Source: Paracentrotus lividus
Taxonomy: Eukaryota > Echinodermata > Echinoidea > Camarodonta > Echinidae
Direction: 5' to 3'
DNA length: 64,000 nucleotides
NCBI GenBank assembly: GCA_940671915.1
Contig: CALNVZ010002974.1
Span: forward strand, 13,253,365-13,317,364
Shown: in pieces, positions 49,222 to 61,121 of the stretch
Position numbering within the stretch: position 1 is the stretch's first letter
How the letters are laid out: every line of letters begins with the position of its first letter
Position numbers and translations under genes: made by a program
Notes under the pieces: generated by a model
Told to the model about the DNA's origin: nothing
What the model saw: the letters and a program-made list of their open reading frames with translations, nothing else
Databases searched by the model: none

Positions 49222-49475
49222 TTCATTTATCATATTGTGTAACAAACTTTGGAATATGTTCCTCCTGAAGAATGGGGGATTGTTTTACTACAAAAAAGCA
49301 GAAAAATAGTAGTATGAATGCTCAAAAACTCATCAATTTACAGTAATTAAGACTGTATGTTTTTTTTGTTATTATAACATAGCCTGGGATATCTTCATTT
49401 TCCAGGGCAGAGTTGACTTTTGCTACAGAAATGGAGAACTATGATGCTGAGAATTTAAAGAATTTATCAATTTAC
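49222..49475 (-). repeat. two decayed copies of the exon 13 5' edge
   Basis: Segments 49222-49340 and 49367-49475 both align by eye to 48965-49080, which spans the first 20-odd codons of exon 13, its acceptor site and the intron beyond. Acceptor-like TAG sites survive in both copies. Reading on from them in the expected phase soon meets a stop, so they are pseudo-exon relics. Confidence 0.7.
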
Positions 49476-51202
49476 TTATAATAATGATTTTATTTTAAAT
49501 TCTTATTTCTAAGGGGATCCAAGACCAATCTAATTTACTTCAAAGAATCCACTCTATTTTACACCAGTCTCTGTGAGGTAGAGGAAGGGGTTTGTTGAGG
49601 ATATACTACTTTAGATCAGAGAGGGTTTTTTTATGATTGTGTGCATCACTTCAGAGTGCTAAACCTTACAGTATGTGCTCCTAGGTTTGTGCTTACTATA
49701 AGGGTAAATGTACTAGGTGTTAAAAGAAAACACTTTACATTTATGACTGATTAATAAAGACTCAAGTTCTCTTATTAATCTGAAATTTTGCATAATTAAC
49801 GTCTGAAATACGTAAATCAGAGCCATTTTGACATTGGGTGAAAATGGTTGCTCAGGATAGCTAAGTAATGTTCAGTTGATATTTAATTATTCAAATTCAT
49901 TTTCATGATTTCTATCCTTCAAAAGAGTTAACAGTGTGATGTTATTTGAGGATTGGCTACATTTATTTGGATAAACAGCAATCTTGTGACTGAATCATCA
50001 CGATACATAAGCACAACTTAGACCCATTACAACACAAACGACGAGATAGGACCACATAAAGCAAATGTACATGTCTATCCTCAGGAAAACTTCAGATCGG
50101 AATAGGAAGGGTGTAACTGGTGCTTGTGAATACAAACTTAACACTTGTTTTTTTTTTTACCTATGATCAAGGGCATATTCCAGCCTTCTGTTTGGTGATA
50201 AATAATATATATAGTTTGAATCTATATCAATATCAAATCAATAACATTTAAAAAGCACAAACCACTTGAAAATCCACCTGCACATACTCTGGAAATATAA
50301 AACAATATACAATGTATCTTGATCGTTTGATGTTTTAGTTTAATACATCAGATTTTAAAAACAATACTATAACTATTAACCTCAGCATTGTGTATGATTA
50401 ATAAGTCATAGATGCAAATATAAATTTAAAGATGGAAATTCAACGTCAAATCCACTAAAAAACAACAAAATTAAATTAAATTGATTGTGAAAACAAATCA
50501 TATGTTTTTGTTATATACTTAAAAACTGTTCCCCCAAAAAAACTCCAGTTTATCAGTTACATGTATTACAGCTGCACAGAACTCTAAACCATTATTTTTT
50601 CAAAAACTATGTTAATTCCATCAAGAACTCTATGTAGCTATTCAAACCTGATGGACTATACAAAACTTGACACTTTTTACCTGTAATATATAGCAAATTC
50701 CTCCCTGCATTCACACACACATGCACAAAATTCAAGAGAAAAATTATCGGGAACATTAACAATAAATTATAGTTTACCCTTCCACATGTTTATATACAGA
50801 TCTCAAGATACTGATATCTTGTTCATGAAGAAAATTGTGTTGTTTAGATGGTTGTAATTCCAAAATCAACAACCAAGAACATGTTTTCACTGACATAGAA
50901 GGATACACTTATTTCCCCTAAGAAGTGGATGAACATCTAATCACACCTCCGTCTGTATTTATATTGGTAATTATCACATTTTGAAAGTACCTTGTGTGAA
51001 CCTGTTGCCACACTGGTTCAAGTATTTATCAAAACTTCATCTGAGATTTGCAACAAATGTTTTCATCATCATGCAATAAACAATTCCATATTATAAAACT
51101 TGTTGTATACAATTTGATGCTCATGAGGATCAATTAAAGCAAATATTGAACTCTGATGATGGGATTGCCATTAAAAAGAAACAGGCTAAATTTGAAAACA
51201 AG

Positions 51203-51295
51203 TTAACCTGTTGAGGACTGAGCCCGAATATATTCGGGCTGAGGTCTATGGGAAATGTGTGTTATAGCCAAATCAGCTCGTGTCCAACAGGTTAA
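51203..51295. mobile_element. 93 bp piggyBac-like MITE
   Basis: It is flanked by TTAA on both sides, with inverted ends CCTGTTG and CAACAGG, the expected ends of a piggyBac-type element. It contains the perfect 20 bp palindrome AGCCCGAATATATTCGGGCT at 51221-51240. There is no coding capacity. The left end closely resembles the element at 7582-7813. Confidence 0.75.
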
Positions 51296-51341
51296 TAATG
51301 TTCAGATCCATATAACTCATCACACTCTTCTACATTCTTAC

Positions 51342-51402
51342 CTCTGTGTTGGGCGCCTTTGAAAGATGGGAGCTGGCTCATTATCTTTTATCAATTTGTC
51401 AT
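51342..51402 (-). CDS. TTN: window exon 12: short linker
   Basis: A 61 bp exon, phase 1/2, bounded by CTCATCAG and GTAAGA. It encodes HDKLIKDNEPAPIFQRRPTQ and nothing recognisable as a domain. The call rests on clean splice signals and exact phase agreement between exon 11 (leaving phase 1) and exon 13 (entering phase 2). Confidence 0.72.
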
Positions 51403-54400
51403 CTGATGAGAAGGAAAGCATAATGAAAGAATTTAAAATCAAGGCTTCTCAAGTGACAACATATAACCCTAATATGACATATAACATTTCATGCAAACAA
51501 AAAATTATGCTTTATTATAACATGTCTCGGTAAATGCCAATCGATTACTTATACACCTCATTACTCGACTTTTCAATAATAAACCTTAAATTGCTACCGA
51601 CTTTTGGTTGCGAATCTTTTTTATTTGTAAAACAATCACAGCTCAAAAGTGGGACACAGCACTTTGCGCCCTTATTGTGACGTTGCTCGTTAATCCTGAG
51701 AGATTGGTCGACAAAAGTACTCAACACCATGCATTAATCATTGTATTTATCTTTCAAGGTGATTATAAACAACATCTAAACACCACAGATTCCTTGGAGC
51801 ACACTTGTGGTTCTATTTAGTAATCCTTATTCTTCCCTTGTTCTCAACTTTAATTCTCCTCAAATGCGTGCTAAGAAAATCAATCAACAAGAAAAAGGAG
51901 GTCTTTCATGGTATCAACGTTGGCTGGCAAATGCATATGCAATTGCGAGAATAAAGCATTTGCACATATCACTTGGGACTCTACTTCTACACGAGCGCGT
52001 CAGCCGAGTTGTGTGCGTGCGGAGTACCCAGGCACTGTCATGACGAGTGACTTTCTCAATTAGCAGTCACACTCCATCCTCACTCATTGCATTCTGCGAG
52101 TTAAGACAGATAATGATATCCTTTAGGAATTAAAAATATATTGCTCTAAAAAGAGCGTTATTATATAGTGTAATTCAATATGTTCAAATGGGAACAAGTA
52201 TATTCACATAATATCTAATATTATTGGAAAGCAACTTTACCATCTCAACTCTTAATGGGTATTATTTTAATAAAGTTTATAAATTTACATTCCATCAAGT
52301 CCCAGGTGAATCCTGTATGGAAATTGTTTGGGCTTTACTGTGTTACAAGTGAAATTGATCAAAGGAACTCATAAAATTCCTCTTTGAACTAAGTAAGCAA
52401 AAAAGATCTAGTTCATGGATACCCGGATTGTCAATTTTCTAGAAACTGCCAGATATACTGTTCTTGTTCTTCGGTACGACTTGTTAGTCAGCGTAGACAT
52501 AGGAAACCACATAATTGTACATGTTACCAACATACTGTACGCCGGCGTTAGGCTGATTGTGTTTCTGAGTCCGCTGCCATGAGACATGGGGTGTAGGGCC
52601 CCTGAGGCACCTTACAGGTCAGGGGGTCAAACAGGGTTCTTTTCGTTTTTTTCTCGTTACCGTCACATTCTCACACGGTCAATGGAAGGAGGGTGCCACC
52701 AGCTGCCTCTGGACTGTAATATCAAAATGAGAAAAGAGATGACAAAGCTGTGTTTGTTGTTTTATTTTTATGCCTCCGCCACCGGAGGTGGTGCCGAGGC
52801 ATTATTTTTTCGGGTTGTCCGTCCGTCCTCACGTCCCGTTTTCGTTTTCTCGCGACTTAGAACCGTTGGACGGATCACTTTCAAACTTGGATCATGTATG
52901 GCATATGTAGGGACAATGATCTGATTAGACTTTGGGGTCATTAGGTCAAAGGTCAAGGTCGCAGAGGTCATTGTCATGCATGGGAAATGGCTCGTTTTCG
53001 CCTAACTTAAAACCGTTTGCGGGTCAAACTTCAACTTTGGGTATGTGTGCCTTATGGAGGGGCAATGAACTGATTAGATAGGGTCATGAGGTCAAAGGTC
53101 AAAGTCACAGATGTCATTGTATACATTGAAAATGGTTTTTCATTCTCGCATAACTTAGACTGTGTGACGGGCAACTTATCAGACTTTGGGTATGTGTGCA
53201 TATGGGAGGGGCAATGACTGATTAGATTTTGGGTCAAAGGTCAAAGGTAAGAGGTCTTGTATACATAAATAGTTATTCTCGTGATAACTAAGAACTGGTA
53301 ACGGGATCATCTTCAAACTTGGGTAATATGTGCATTGGGAGGAGGCAATGAACGATTAAATGTGGGGATCATGAAGTCAAAGGTCAGGGCCATTGTATGC
53401 ATGAAATGGCTTGTTTTTTTATGCTCCGGACGAAGTCTCGCGGGGCATTATTTTTCGGTTGCCTTCCGTTCCCTCCCACTTTTCGTTCTCACGATACTAG
53501 AACCGTATAGGATCATCTCATTCTGGTAATGTATACATACTGGGGTGACAATTGTCTGACTTAGATTTTGGGTCCAAGGGTCAAAGGTCAAAGTCACAGC
53601 GTCAATAATGGGTGAAATACTCGTCCTCACAATAATCGTCCTCCATAACTCAGACCGTATCATGGATCATCTTCATTCCTTCCCCCTGGAATGTGTTGTA
53701 CTGGGTGACATGATCTGAATAGGATTTTGGGGTCATGAGGTCAAGGTCACAGAGGTCAATATAGGTGAAATAGTGTTTCCTACAATATCTAAGAGCCGTT
53801 TCTAATCTCTTCTACTGGTAAATGTGTGCTTGGGGTAACAATGATCTTGATCAGGTTTTGGGGTCATGAGGTCAAGGTCACAGAGGTCAATAGATAGGTG
53901 AATATAGCTCGTTCTCACATAATAGAGACGTGTCACTAATCATCTCATACTTGGTAATGTATGCATATGGGTGGACATGATCTTGATAAGATTTGGGTAT
54001 GAGGTCAATGTCAAGGTCGAAGAGGTCAATAATATGTGAAAATTAGTGTCTCATGATACTCAGAACTTGTTATGGATCATCTTCCATATTAGTACATGTG
54101 TGATACTTGAGTGGCATTGATCTGATTAGTTGAGGACTGTTTACAAGGTCGGTCAAGACATATTTGTTATAATGAACATGAAAATAGAAGTTGAATGTTC
54201 CATATATTTCTGATCTGGCAATGGCGGAGGCATAAATTTCGACCGTGCGCGGTCGAGGATTCATCTAGTTTTTACTGTATTGTCATTTATAATTGAATAT
54301 TTGAATGCAATTAATGCAATCTTACACCTAACTTACTCTTCTGAGATGTTCCAAGGGGTGTGGGAAGGAAAACATGTGGGTCAAGGTAATTAAGTTAACA

Positions 54401-54664
54401 TGTGCCCAACCTGGGCAGCCCCATCAATCCAGGTCAATTTTATCTATCATACATGTATATATTCCTCTTACTAGGTATGTATTATATCACTGTAATAAAT
54501 TATAAAAATAATAAAACCCTGGAGTATATCTAGGATCAATTATATCAACAAGTTGCAGGTCTGATGGCCTAAGACTTGTTTAAAATATAATTTTTGTCAT
54601 AACTATTCTTGAGAATGTACCCTGAAGAGAGTCTTTAAAATTACAAAATGAACAGCCTACTTAC
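51403..54664 (-). other. intron 11
   Basis: 3.3 kb intron. It holds the AGGTCA-repeat element at 52768-54262 and a GC-richer stretch at about 51840-52060. The rest is AT-rich with nothing seen. Confidence 0.78.
52768..54262. mobile_element. non-autonomous element with AGGTCA-type internal tandem repeats
   Basis: The left end is TTATGCCTCCGCCA (52768) and the right end carries its reverse complement TGGCGGAGGCATAA (to 54235), followed by the palindromic tail CGACCGTGCGCGGTCG. Inside, a unit of about 130-155 bp containing GAGGTCAAAGGTCAAGGTCA recurs at about 52942, 53090, 53236, 53371, 53577, 53737, 53869 and 54001. A second head-like sequence (TTATGCTCCGGACGAAGTC) sits at about 53416, so two copies may be nested or fused. 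There is no transposase. Such AGGTCA-repeat elements are, as I recall, common in echinoderm and other marine invertebrate genomes. Later units are eroded by many small deletions. Confidence 0.75.
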
Positions 54665-54797
54665 GATCTACTGTAAGTTTGACATGGAACTTGGCCTCTC
54701 CTGCTCTGTTATTGGCAATACAGGTGTACATACCGCCATCTTGAGGGCGGGCGTGGCTGATCATGAGGGCATGCTCACCCCCCTCATTGACCAGTAC
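54665..54797 (-). CDS. TTN: window exon 11: second half of Ig Z6-like
   Basis: Phase 0/1 exon with acceptor GATGCAG and donor GTAAGT. It encodes VLVNEGGEHALMISHARPQD, then GGMYTCIANNRAGEAKF and the G-strand HVKLTVD. It is shorter than the track threshold in its own frame and was found from the need to complete exon 10's Ig. Both cysteines are present here, whereas recalled human Z6 lacks them. Confidence 0.85.
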
Positions 54798-55219
54798 CTG
54801 CATCAATTGAACACAAAGATATGATTGGCTTAGTAATACTTCATAAGTAGTTTAATAATAAAGGCAGCAGGACTGACTAAATATTTATGTAATGTTCTAT
54901 TTCTTTGTAATCCTTTATTTTCAATAAAATAAAGATTTTGTTGTAATATTTGTATATCGCATATTCTTTGTTGTATAATAGATTTCAAGGTCTTCTCTCA
55001 GTAAATACTCTTTCACTAGTAAATATAAAACTGTGAGTGTGGGAAGAGCAGACCATGGAACACCTGATGGTATGCCCGCATTAAATTGAACCATCGGAGG
55101 GTTTAACCCCACGGCAAAGTCCTGTATCAAACACTGTACCTGCGTTGTTTAGATTAAGATAGTTACCAGAGAGGAGGAAGATGAAGAAGACTAGTAAATA
55201 CAAACAAATATATAATTAC
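54798..55219 (-). other. intron 10
   Basis: AT-rich intron. Nothing else seen. Confidence 0.78.
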
Positions 55220-55433
55220 CCTGTGGTTGGCATCTGGATAGACTGGCATCTCATTCCTGTACCAAGTAAGATCTGGAGGGGGTCGACCAGTGACCCTGCA
55301 GTTGAACCTAGCTAGTTTGCCCTCCTTGACTTCTAGGTCACTAGGGATGACCTTGAAGGTCGGCTTGTAGTGCTTCTCTCTCACCTCACCTGGCACTCTA
55401 TCACGTTCAGGGATGTGGTACTCCTCAGTCTCC
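55220..55433 (-). CDS. TTN: window exon 10: first half of Ig Z6-like
   Basis: Phase 2/0 exon. A short linker (ETEEYHIPERDRVPGEVREK) leads into the Ig at HYKPTFKVIPSDLEVKEGK, then the B-strand ARFNCRVTGRPPP and the C-strand DLTWYRNEMPVY. Recalled vertebrate Z6 begins YKPVFVLKP and contains ARFDLKVVGRPMP, so the identity and position fit. The intron follows the C' strand. Confidence 0.86.
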
Positions 55434-55908
55434 CTGTGATAAAAATCGAGGTCGAATGAAATATGTCAGGAATATGAAGGCAATGAAATGAGAGCCTATT
55501 TCTTAAAATTATAATGATGCCGGGTATTTGAATAACACTCTCTAGGAATTAATTGCACTTTTTATAAATGTTCATACATCTAGTAATTGCTTCATTAAAC
55601 AGATTTTCTTTTCCTTTGATAACATCATAAACAAGATAGAAATAAGAGAGGAATTATTTTTTGTTTCATTTTGGGAACAGAGATCTTTCAAATGCTGATT
55701 CAATTCAAAATGCCACATAGAAATGCCTTGAAATGTACGTTAGGTAATCTGAGCCTGTTAGAAAAAATGGATGCTATTTTCCACCACTTGTCCCTTTTGC
55801 ACTACTGTAAATAAGATGATACACTGAATAACCTGTGTCTTTCCAAAGAATCTTATTGGTTAACAGGGGAAATCAACAAGAGGAGTGAAATGCGATATGT
55901 ATACTCAC
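55434..55908 (-). other. intron 9
   Basis: AT-rich intron. Nothing else seen. Confidence 0.78.
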
Positions 55909-56153
55909 ATGCTAACACGAGCACCAAGGGCACCTTTCATGTGACTGACCTCCTCCGACTCATGCCCAACCCTGTCGACCTTGATAAGACCGGTATTAAC
56001 CGCCTTACCAAACTGGTTCCATGCAAAGACAGTGTAAGCACCCTTGTCTTCAGGTAGGACCAGGTCGATACGGAATTGGGAGAAGCCTTCCATGTAGGAA
56101 AGGTCGTAGCGAGTGGACTTGGGAAGTGGATAGCCGTCCTTGAACCATTGGAT
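55909..56153 (-). CDS. TTN: window exon 9: second half of Ig Z5-like plus linker
   Basis: Phase 0/2 exon. It begins at the core Trp (IQWFKDGYPLPKSTRYDL), continues with FRIDLVLPEDKGAYTVFAWN, and ends in a linker (VGHESEEVSHMKGALGARVS). The VVLPEDEGIYTAFASN segment of recalled human titin Z5 is nearly superimposable. In both, the F-strand cysteine is replaced (Val here), so this domain cannot form the usual disulfide. Confidence 0.88.
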
Positions 56154-56562
56154 CTGTGTGTAGAAAAATGGGATACCTTGATCATTTCAGCAAACTGCTG
56201 CAGAGTTGTGGAAAAAGCTACCACATACTCTTAGACAAGCTGATACCTTGGAGAATTTTAAGAGTCTTTGCGATTATTTTTTTTTTCTCAGCGCATAGGG
56301 ACTTCAATTCATTTTTGCAATATTCGCTATAAAGAATGGTTCATTTTTGTTATTATTATTGATGACCTTTGAAACTTTGTCACCAAACAAGCCATAATAT
56401 GCTATAAGCTACAAATGTACATGACTGAAAAGGGAATTAAATGGGCTGCACAGGAAAAACCAGCATAAATAATAGAACAAATATTCATGAAATTAAATCT
56501 TCATTACGGTCCAACAACGATTTGTAACTAATCAAAACTACAGGAACAAAAAAGAAACTTAC
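56154..56562 (-). other. intron 8
   Basis: AT-rich intron splitting the Z5-like Ig just before the core Trp. Nothing else seen. Confidence 0.78.
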
Positions 56563-56793
56563 AGATGGTTTTGGTCTTCCATCTAGACGGCAGCTGAGAG
56601 CGATCCTTCCTCCCTCAGAAACTCTGAAGTTCTTGAGTTCCTTGAGAAATCGTGGAGCCTTCTGTTGACTGGCTTCTGAGGTCTCTAGTTCAGACTCTAG
56701 TTCAGTCTCTGTTTCGGCTTCCATTGATTCACTCTCCTGCGGCTGCTTCTGGCTGAGTAGACTAGCTTCAAATGCAGCCACATCAAATGGACC
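56563..56793 (-). CDS. TTN: window exon 8: acidic linker and first half of Ig Z5-like
   Basis: Phase 0/0 exon of 77 codons. It opens with GPFDVAAFEASLL, which looks like a diverged relative of the preceding SPFE repeats. A Glu/Ser-rich stretch follows (EAETETELESELETSE), then the Ig start APRFLKELKNFRVSEGG and the B-strand IALSCRLDGRPKPS. Recalled vertebrate titin has LRIKNYRILEGMG at the same place. The Ig is completed by exon 9. Confidence 0.85.
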
Positions 56794-59114
56794 CTTTAGG
56801 ACAATGGTAATAGATCAAGTTAGTAAATGGTTGAGAATGAAATAAAAAATCCCCTCAAAGACAGGAAGTTGCACTCCTTACATACATACCAAAAATATAA
56901 TTGAAAATTTCCAGTGCAAATATATTTTAGCACTTTACTTTAACGATCCGATTCTTCTGTTTTCCTTGATATTTTACAAGATATAAAATCTGTGTAGTCA
57001 AAATACCAATAACCAATTGAGGAATTGTGTGCATATCATGTCACTGAATGAGTGAATATCAAAGACCTAAAATCTACACTATTCATTTTTTTTTATTACA
57101 AGGGATTTGCTCAGGTGCTTCCTTGGTAATTTTGAAATAGAATATTGAAATATATTTTAACATTTTTTTTGACAAAACTCTTCATCTGTTCATCTAAATA
57201 ACAATCACTGCAGTGCAGAAAGGAATAAAATGTGCAAAACTGTCAACCAAACTTACATTTACAGAACAGATGATACATAAATATTGGAAATACAGGCAAA
57301 CCATACATGTCAACATTACATATCTACAGACATATAACAAAAAGGTATGATAAAAAGGGAACAACCACAAAATTATAGAGATACAAGTTTAAAGAGTTCA
57401 TAATAAATGAACAAATAAATTAATTCAATGCGAAGTGTGGCAAGTGTGTGAATGGAAAAAAATTGTAAAAACCATGTGTTTCCTTTTCATGATATACCTC
57501 TTCTGCATCATCTTTTTTTCGGGGGAATTTTCAAGTAGTTGAATTATAAAACCATATCCTAAAATAACATATACTACAATACATCATAAACATACAATGT
57601 AAACATATATCATGCTAATATCACATACAAAACATGTATCATATATCAAGTTAATCTTGTTATTAGAGAAATATTTAAAAATTGATACTTGAAATCAACA
57701 CAAACAATCTTTTTTTATAATTATTACCTTACATACAAAGCAAATTTGACCAACAAAAAAACTAAACAAACATGCTAATCTAGTCTGAGTTACACCCCTA
57801 AATTTTTTCACCTAACAAGATGCACCATAAACACAAAACATCTATATATTCGTTATTGGCTTTCAACACAATATCATTGCTTTTATATTTAATATATTTA
57901 AATAGCCAGGGTTTAACAAATTTTACATAAATATGAACATGCACTACCAAGACAATTACCCATACAAACTAGAATTCACACAAGTACATTTCACATATTA
58001 CGAACAAATTCTAATCCTATAATGTACTACATGCAGCACACAAGTAACACAATTTCATACATGCAAGACTCCACTGCATGCCTGATAGAACTGATCACAA
58101 ATAGCATTTTCTTCTTTGTACTTATATTGCTTAATTATATATTTTTTGTTTACAATCATTATTCCATAGTATCCAATTAGAAAAATAAGCTGTGGGATTA
58201 TTATATGTAACAATCTCATGTGTGACTAGATGTTTACATTTCAAGTACATTTAAGAAATTAAAGTGTGTTACTGTAATGAAGAGATTTACATGGAAGACT
58301 AAAATTTTCAATTACCAGTACATCATATCATTATCATGTACTTTAGATTTTAGTGTATTAATGTAATGGAGAGACTTGCATTGAAGAGTAGAATTTTTTT
58401 CCCAATTCTTTCTATTTGATGTACTTGATATAATATAGTGTATTACTTGTAATGGAGAGACTTGCATGTAAGAGTATATTTTATTTTATAATGGAAAGAC
58501 TTGCATGGAAAAGTTTAATTTTTCCAATTTGTATCTACTTTATGTACTTGATATAATATAGTGTATTACTGTAATGGAGAGACTTGCATGGAAGATTACA
58601 AGTTTTCCAATTTATATCTATTTTATGTACTTGACATCATATAGTCTATTCCAAGTACATCATGTCTACTTAATGTACTCTGTATATGATGTGTATTACT
58701 GTAATGGAGAGATTTGCATGGATCAAAGACTAGTATATCTTTATTACCAGTATATAATATATACGGCATGTACTTGAAATTAACATGTATTACTGTAATA
58801 GAGAGACATGCATGGGAGACTAGCAGTTTCTACTCTCGCTACATCACATCTATTGTTTTTACTCAAATTAAATTTACTTAAATTACTTCAAATTAAATTG
58901 CATTTGTATTTGGACAGACTTGCTTGGAATAGAAGCTTTTTTCCTATACATATTCAAATTAAATGTGTGCGTTAAGCATAAAAATTGAAATAATTGACAT
59001 ATGAATATTTGTATTCTACACATATGTTGCCAAAACATGTAGGAAGAATACATGAATGGAATGCCATATTGTGATCAGTTGAACCAAACTTTGCAATATG
59101 AGTCTCTCACACAC
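56794..59114 (-). other. intron 7
   Basis: 2.3 kb AT-rich intron. Its right third holds the GAGAGACTTGCATGG minisatellite listed separately. Nothing else seen. Confidence 0.78.
58262..58835. repeat. intronic minisatellite, unit about 50-130 bp
   Basis: The plus-strand core TACTGTAATGGAGAGACTTG recurs at about 58268, 58358, 58445, 58491, 58567, 58697 and 58789. The copies have variable AT-rich spacers (TTTATGTACTTGATATAATA) and are degenerate in sequence and spacing. Confidence 0.8.
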
Positions 59115-59207
59115 CCTATCTGTAGAGTCCCCGTCTGTAGATGATTTCCTTTGCCGGAATCGAATCTCTTTCTCCAGACGAGTTTCAAATGGAGAAACCT
59201 TGGAGTC
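59115..59207 (-). CDS. TTN: window exon 7: SPFE-type repeat 3
   Basis: 31 codons, phase 0/0, with acceptor CTGAACAG and donor GTGTGTGAG. It encodes DSKVSPFETRLEKEIRFRQR and a Ser/Thr/Asp tail (SSTDGDSTDR). The core SPFETRLEKEIRFR is a third copy of the exon 5/6 motif. It is short and visible only from splice sites and the motif. Confidence 0.8.
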
Positions 59208-59724
59208 CTGTTCAGGGTCAAATTTGAACCATTTGCAATGTATAATTATTTGTCAATCCTTCTATATTGCATGACTTATTCATATGTGTACAACAACCAT
59301 GGATATCTGGATAGAACTCTATAACAACAATGATTTGTATTCCTGTTTAATGGATCATATACACACCAATATTTTCAATTAAAGAACAGCATGATTATAT
59401 ATCTCTGCATTTTGATATGACCAATAAGTACCATTCTATTTCACATTCTAAAGAATAGGTACTTAATCGCTCATTACAACACATTTTAAATATAATATCA
59501 AAACACATGTCACATCCTTTAACCATTTAATGTAAAATGGTGAAGGAGGGGAAAAAATATGTTCTTGTGAAAAGAGAATTCTAGGCTGGCAAACATCTGC
59601 CAAAAATATTATGGCCATGAATATAAAATATTCTCTAACAGGATTTCATAGTCAAATTAATTAAATTACAATTATGACTTGTAAAGCACACTCTGAGCTG
59701 ATTGAATAAATTAATTGGGTGTAC
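59208..59724 (-). other. intron 6
   Basis: AT-rich intron. Nothing else seen. Confidence 0.78.
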
Positions 59725-59820
59725 CTGATCAGCAATAGGACCCTTGGAGGGTCTTGTCTCTTGTTCACGGATCTCCACCTCCCGCATGAGACGTCTCTCA
59801 AACGGTGATAACTTGCTCGT
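59725..59820 (-). CDS. TTN: window exon 6: SPFE-type repeat 2
   Basis: 32 codons, phase 0/0, with a clean TTTTCAG acceptor and GTACAC donor. It encodes TSKLSPFERRLMREVEIREQ followed by a basic and Pro-containing tail ending IADQ. It is the copy closest to the motif consensus. Being symmetric in phase 0, it could be skipped or multiplied without breaking the frame. Confidence 0.82.
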
Positions 59821-61001
59821 CTGAAAATAGGAGCATCCCATTCTTACAAAATAATCTTGTAATTATTACATGCAGCTCAGGTTGCTCGTTTGTTAGAAAA
59901 GACACAGCAAGCATTTTGCAAGGCATCTGTTTGATGAGCTTATTACACGATTTGATATGAGAACTTTCATTAGCTAATGCAATTTTTCTATCTATTAATG
60001 TGAATGATGGGAGACTACAAAATATATGACTTGATTGATATGCTTGAATTGATGAATATAAACGATAGGTAATTCACAAATGTTATGTAATAGATATACA
60101 TGAAATGTAAATGCATTTCCTATACATTTCATGAAAAAAGACCCCCAAAATGGCATTTCATATGGGTTTTTTTTTCTTCAAACTATGACATATGAACTTT
60201 TTTCGTTATTCACACAAAATGTAAATGTCTGCATTTGTGCTAGTCAGGATATTTTTTTCATACTTCATTCACTATTAAGTACAACTTGAAAGTATTGTTG
60301 CATATACTAAAAAATGAGACAATTCAACATCACACATGCATATACACATATTATTCCCTACATTATATTACGTTCAACACTATCTAAAAACAAACACTAC
60401 CTTAATCCTTAGTACTTTTAAAAGGTGAACTAGGTTGAAATCGTTGCTTTTATGGGCTGATGTAAAAATGAATATTAAGATGAATATTTCTATTCAAAAT
60501 TATTCACTAAACAATGTAATTTTTCTTGATAAATATACATGTAGTTCTGGCATCTGGAACTTGTATAAATCATTTCTATTCACATGACATCATGAAACCC
60601 AATAACATTGTTGTAGATGTGATTCCGTCACATAAACAAAGGCCAGTGAATGAAATTTTTGACATTCTAAATTTTGAAATAGCATTTGATTTTAGATCTT
60701 CATCACAAGTCCTTTCGTGAAGAATTTTCATCAAAAATTTCTTTTTTAAAGGTTAAGTTCGAAAGGAAACTGTTTCAAGATATCACAAAATATTAAATGT
60801 TCTACATAGAAGCAGATGGTTTATTGATTTTAGTTAAACTACAGGTGCATATAAAAGACCATTACACAATCATGTGGATCAGAAGTGCATACAAATACTG
60901 AAAGTGACGTGGACTTAGTAGAATCAAAACACTATTCTAGTTATGAAATGATAGAGGAGCAAACAGGGTGGTAACACGGTGAGGTGGGATGATAGGGATA
61001 C
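59821..61001 (-). other. intron 5
   Basis: AT-rich intron of about 1.2 kb. One plus-strand open frame at 60526-60720 looks like chance. Nothing else seen. Confidence 0.75.
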
Positions 61002-61121
61002 CTTCCACTCTAGCGGCGGTTGATAGACGCTGGTCCGATCGACACGTTCTCTGTACTCTACTTCCTGCTGAAGTCGCTGCTGAAACGGTGATAGACTGGG
61101 TCTTCTCTGAGGTGCTGTATC
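61002..61121 (-). CDS. TTN: window exon 5: SPFE-type repeat 1
   Basis: Exactly 40 codons in phase 0/0, between an ATAG acceptor and a GTATCC donor. It contains SLSPFQQRLQQEVEYRERV followed by a short tail. This is a copy of the motif SPF-x-x-RL-x-x-E-[VI]-x-[YF]-R shared with exons 6 and 7, and it matches SSFEERLIKEIEYR of recalled vertebrate titin between Z4 and Z5. The spacing of Leu, Val and Arg suggests an amphipathic helix. The exon is too short for an ORF scan and was found from splice signals and motif. Confidence 0.78.

Larger units (their letters stand above)
49023..51341 (-). other. intron 12
   Basis: 2.3 kb AT-rich intron. It holds two decayed copies of the exon 13 edge (49222-49475) and a 93 bp piggyBac-like MITE (51203-51295). 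Nothing else seen. Confidence 0.78.
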
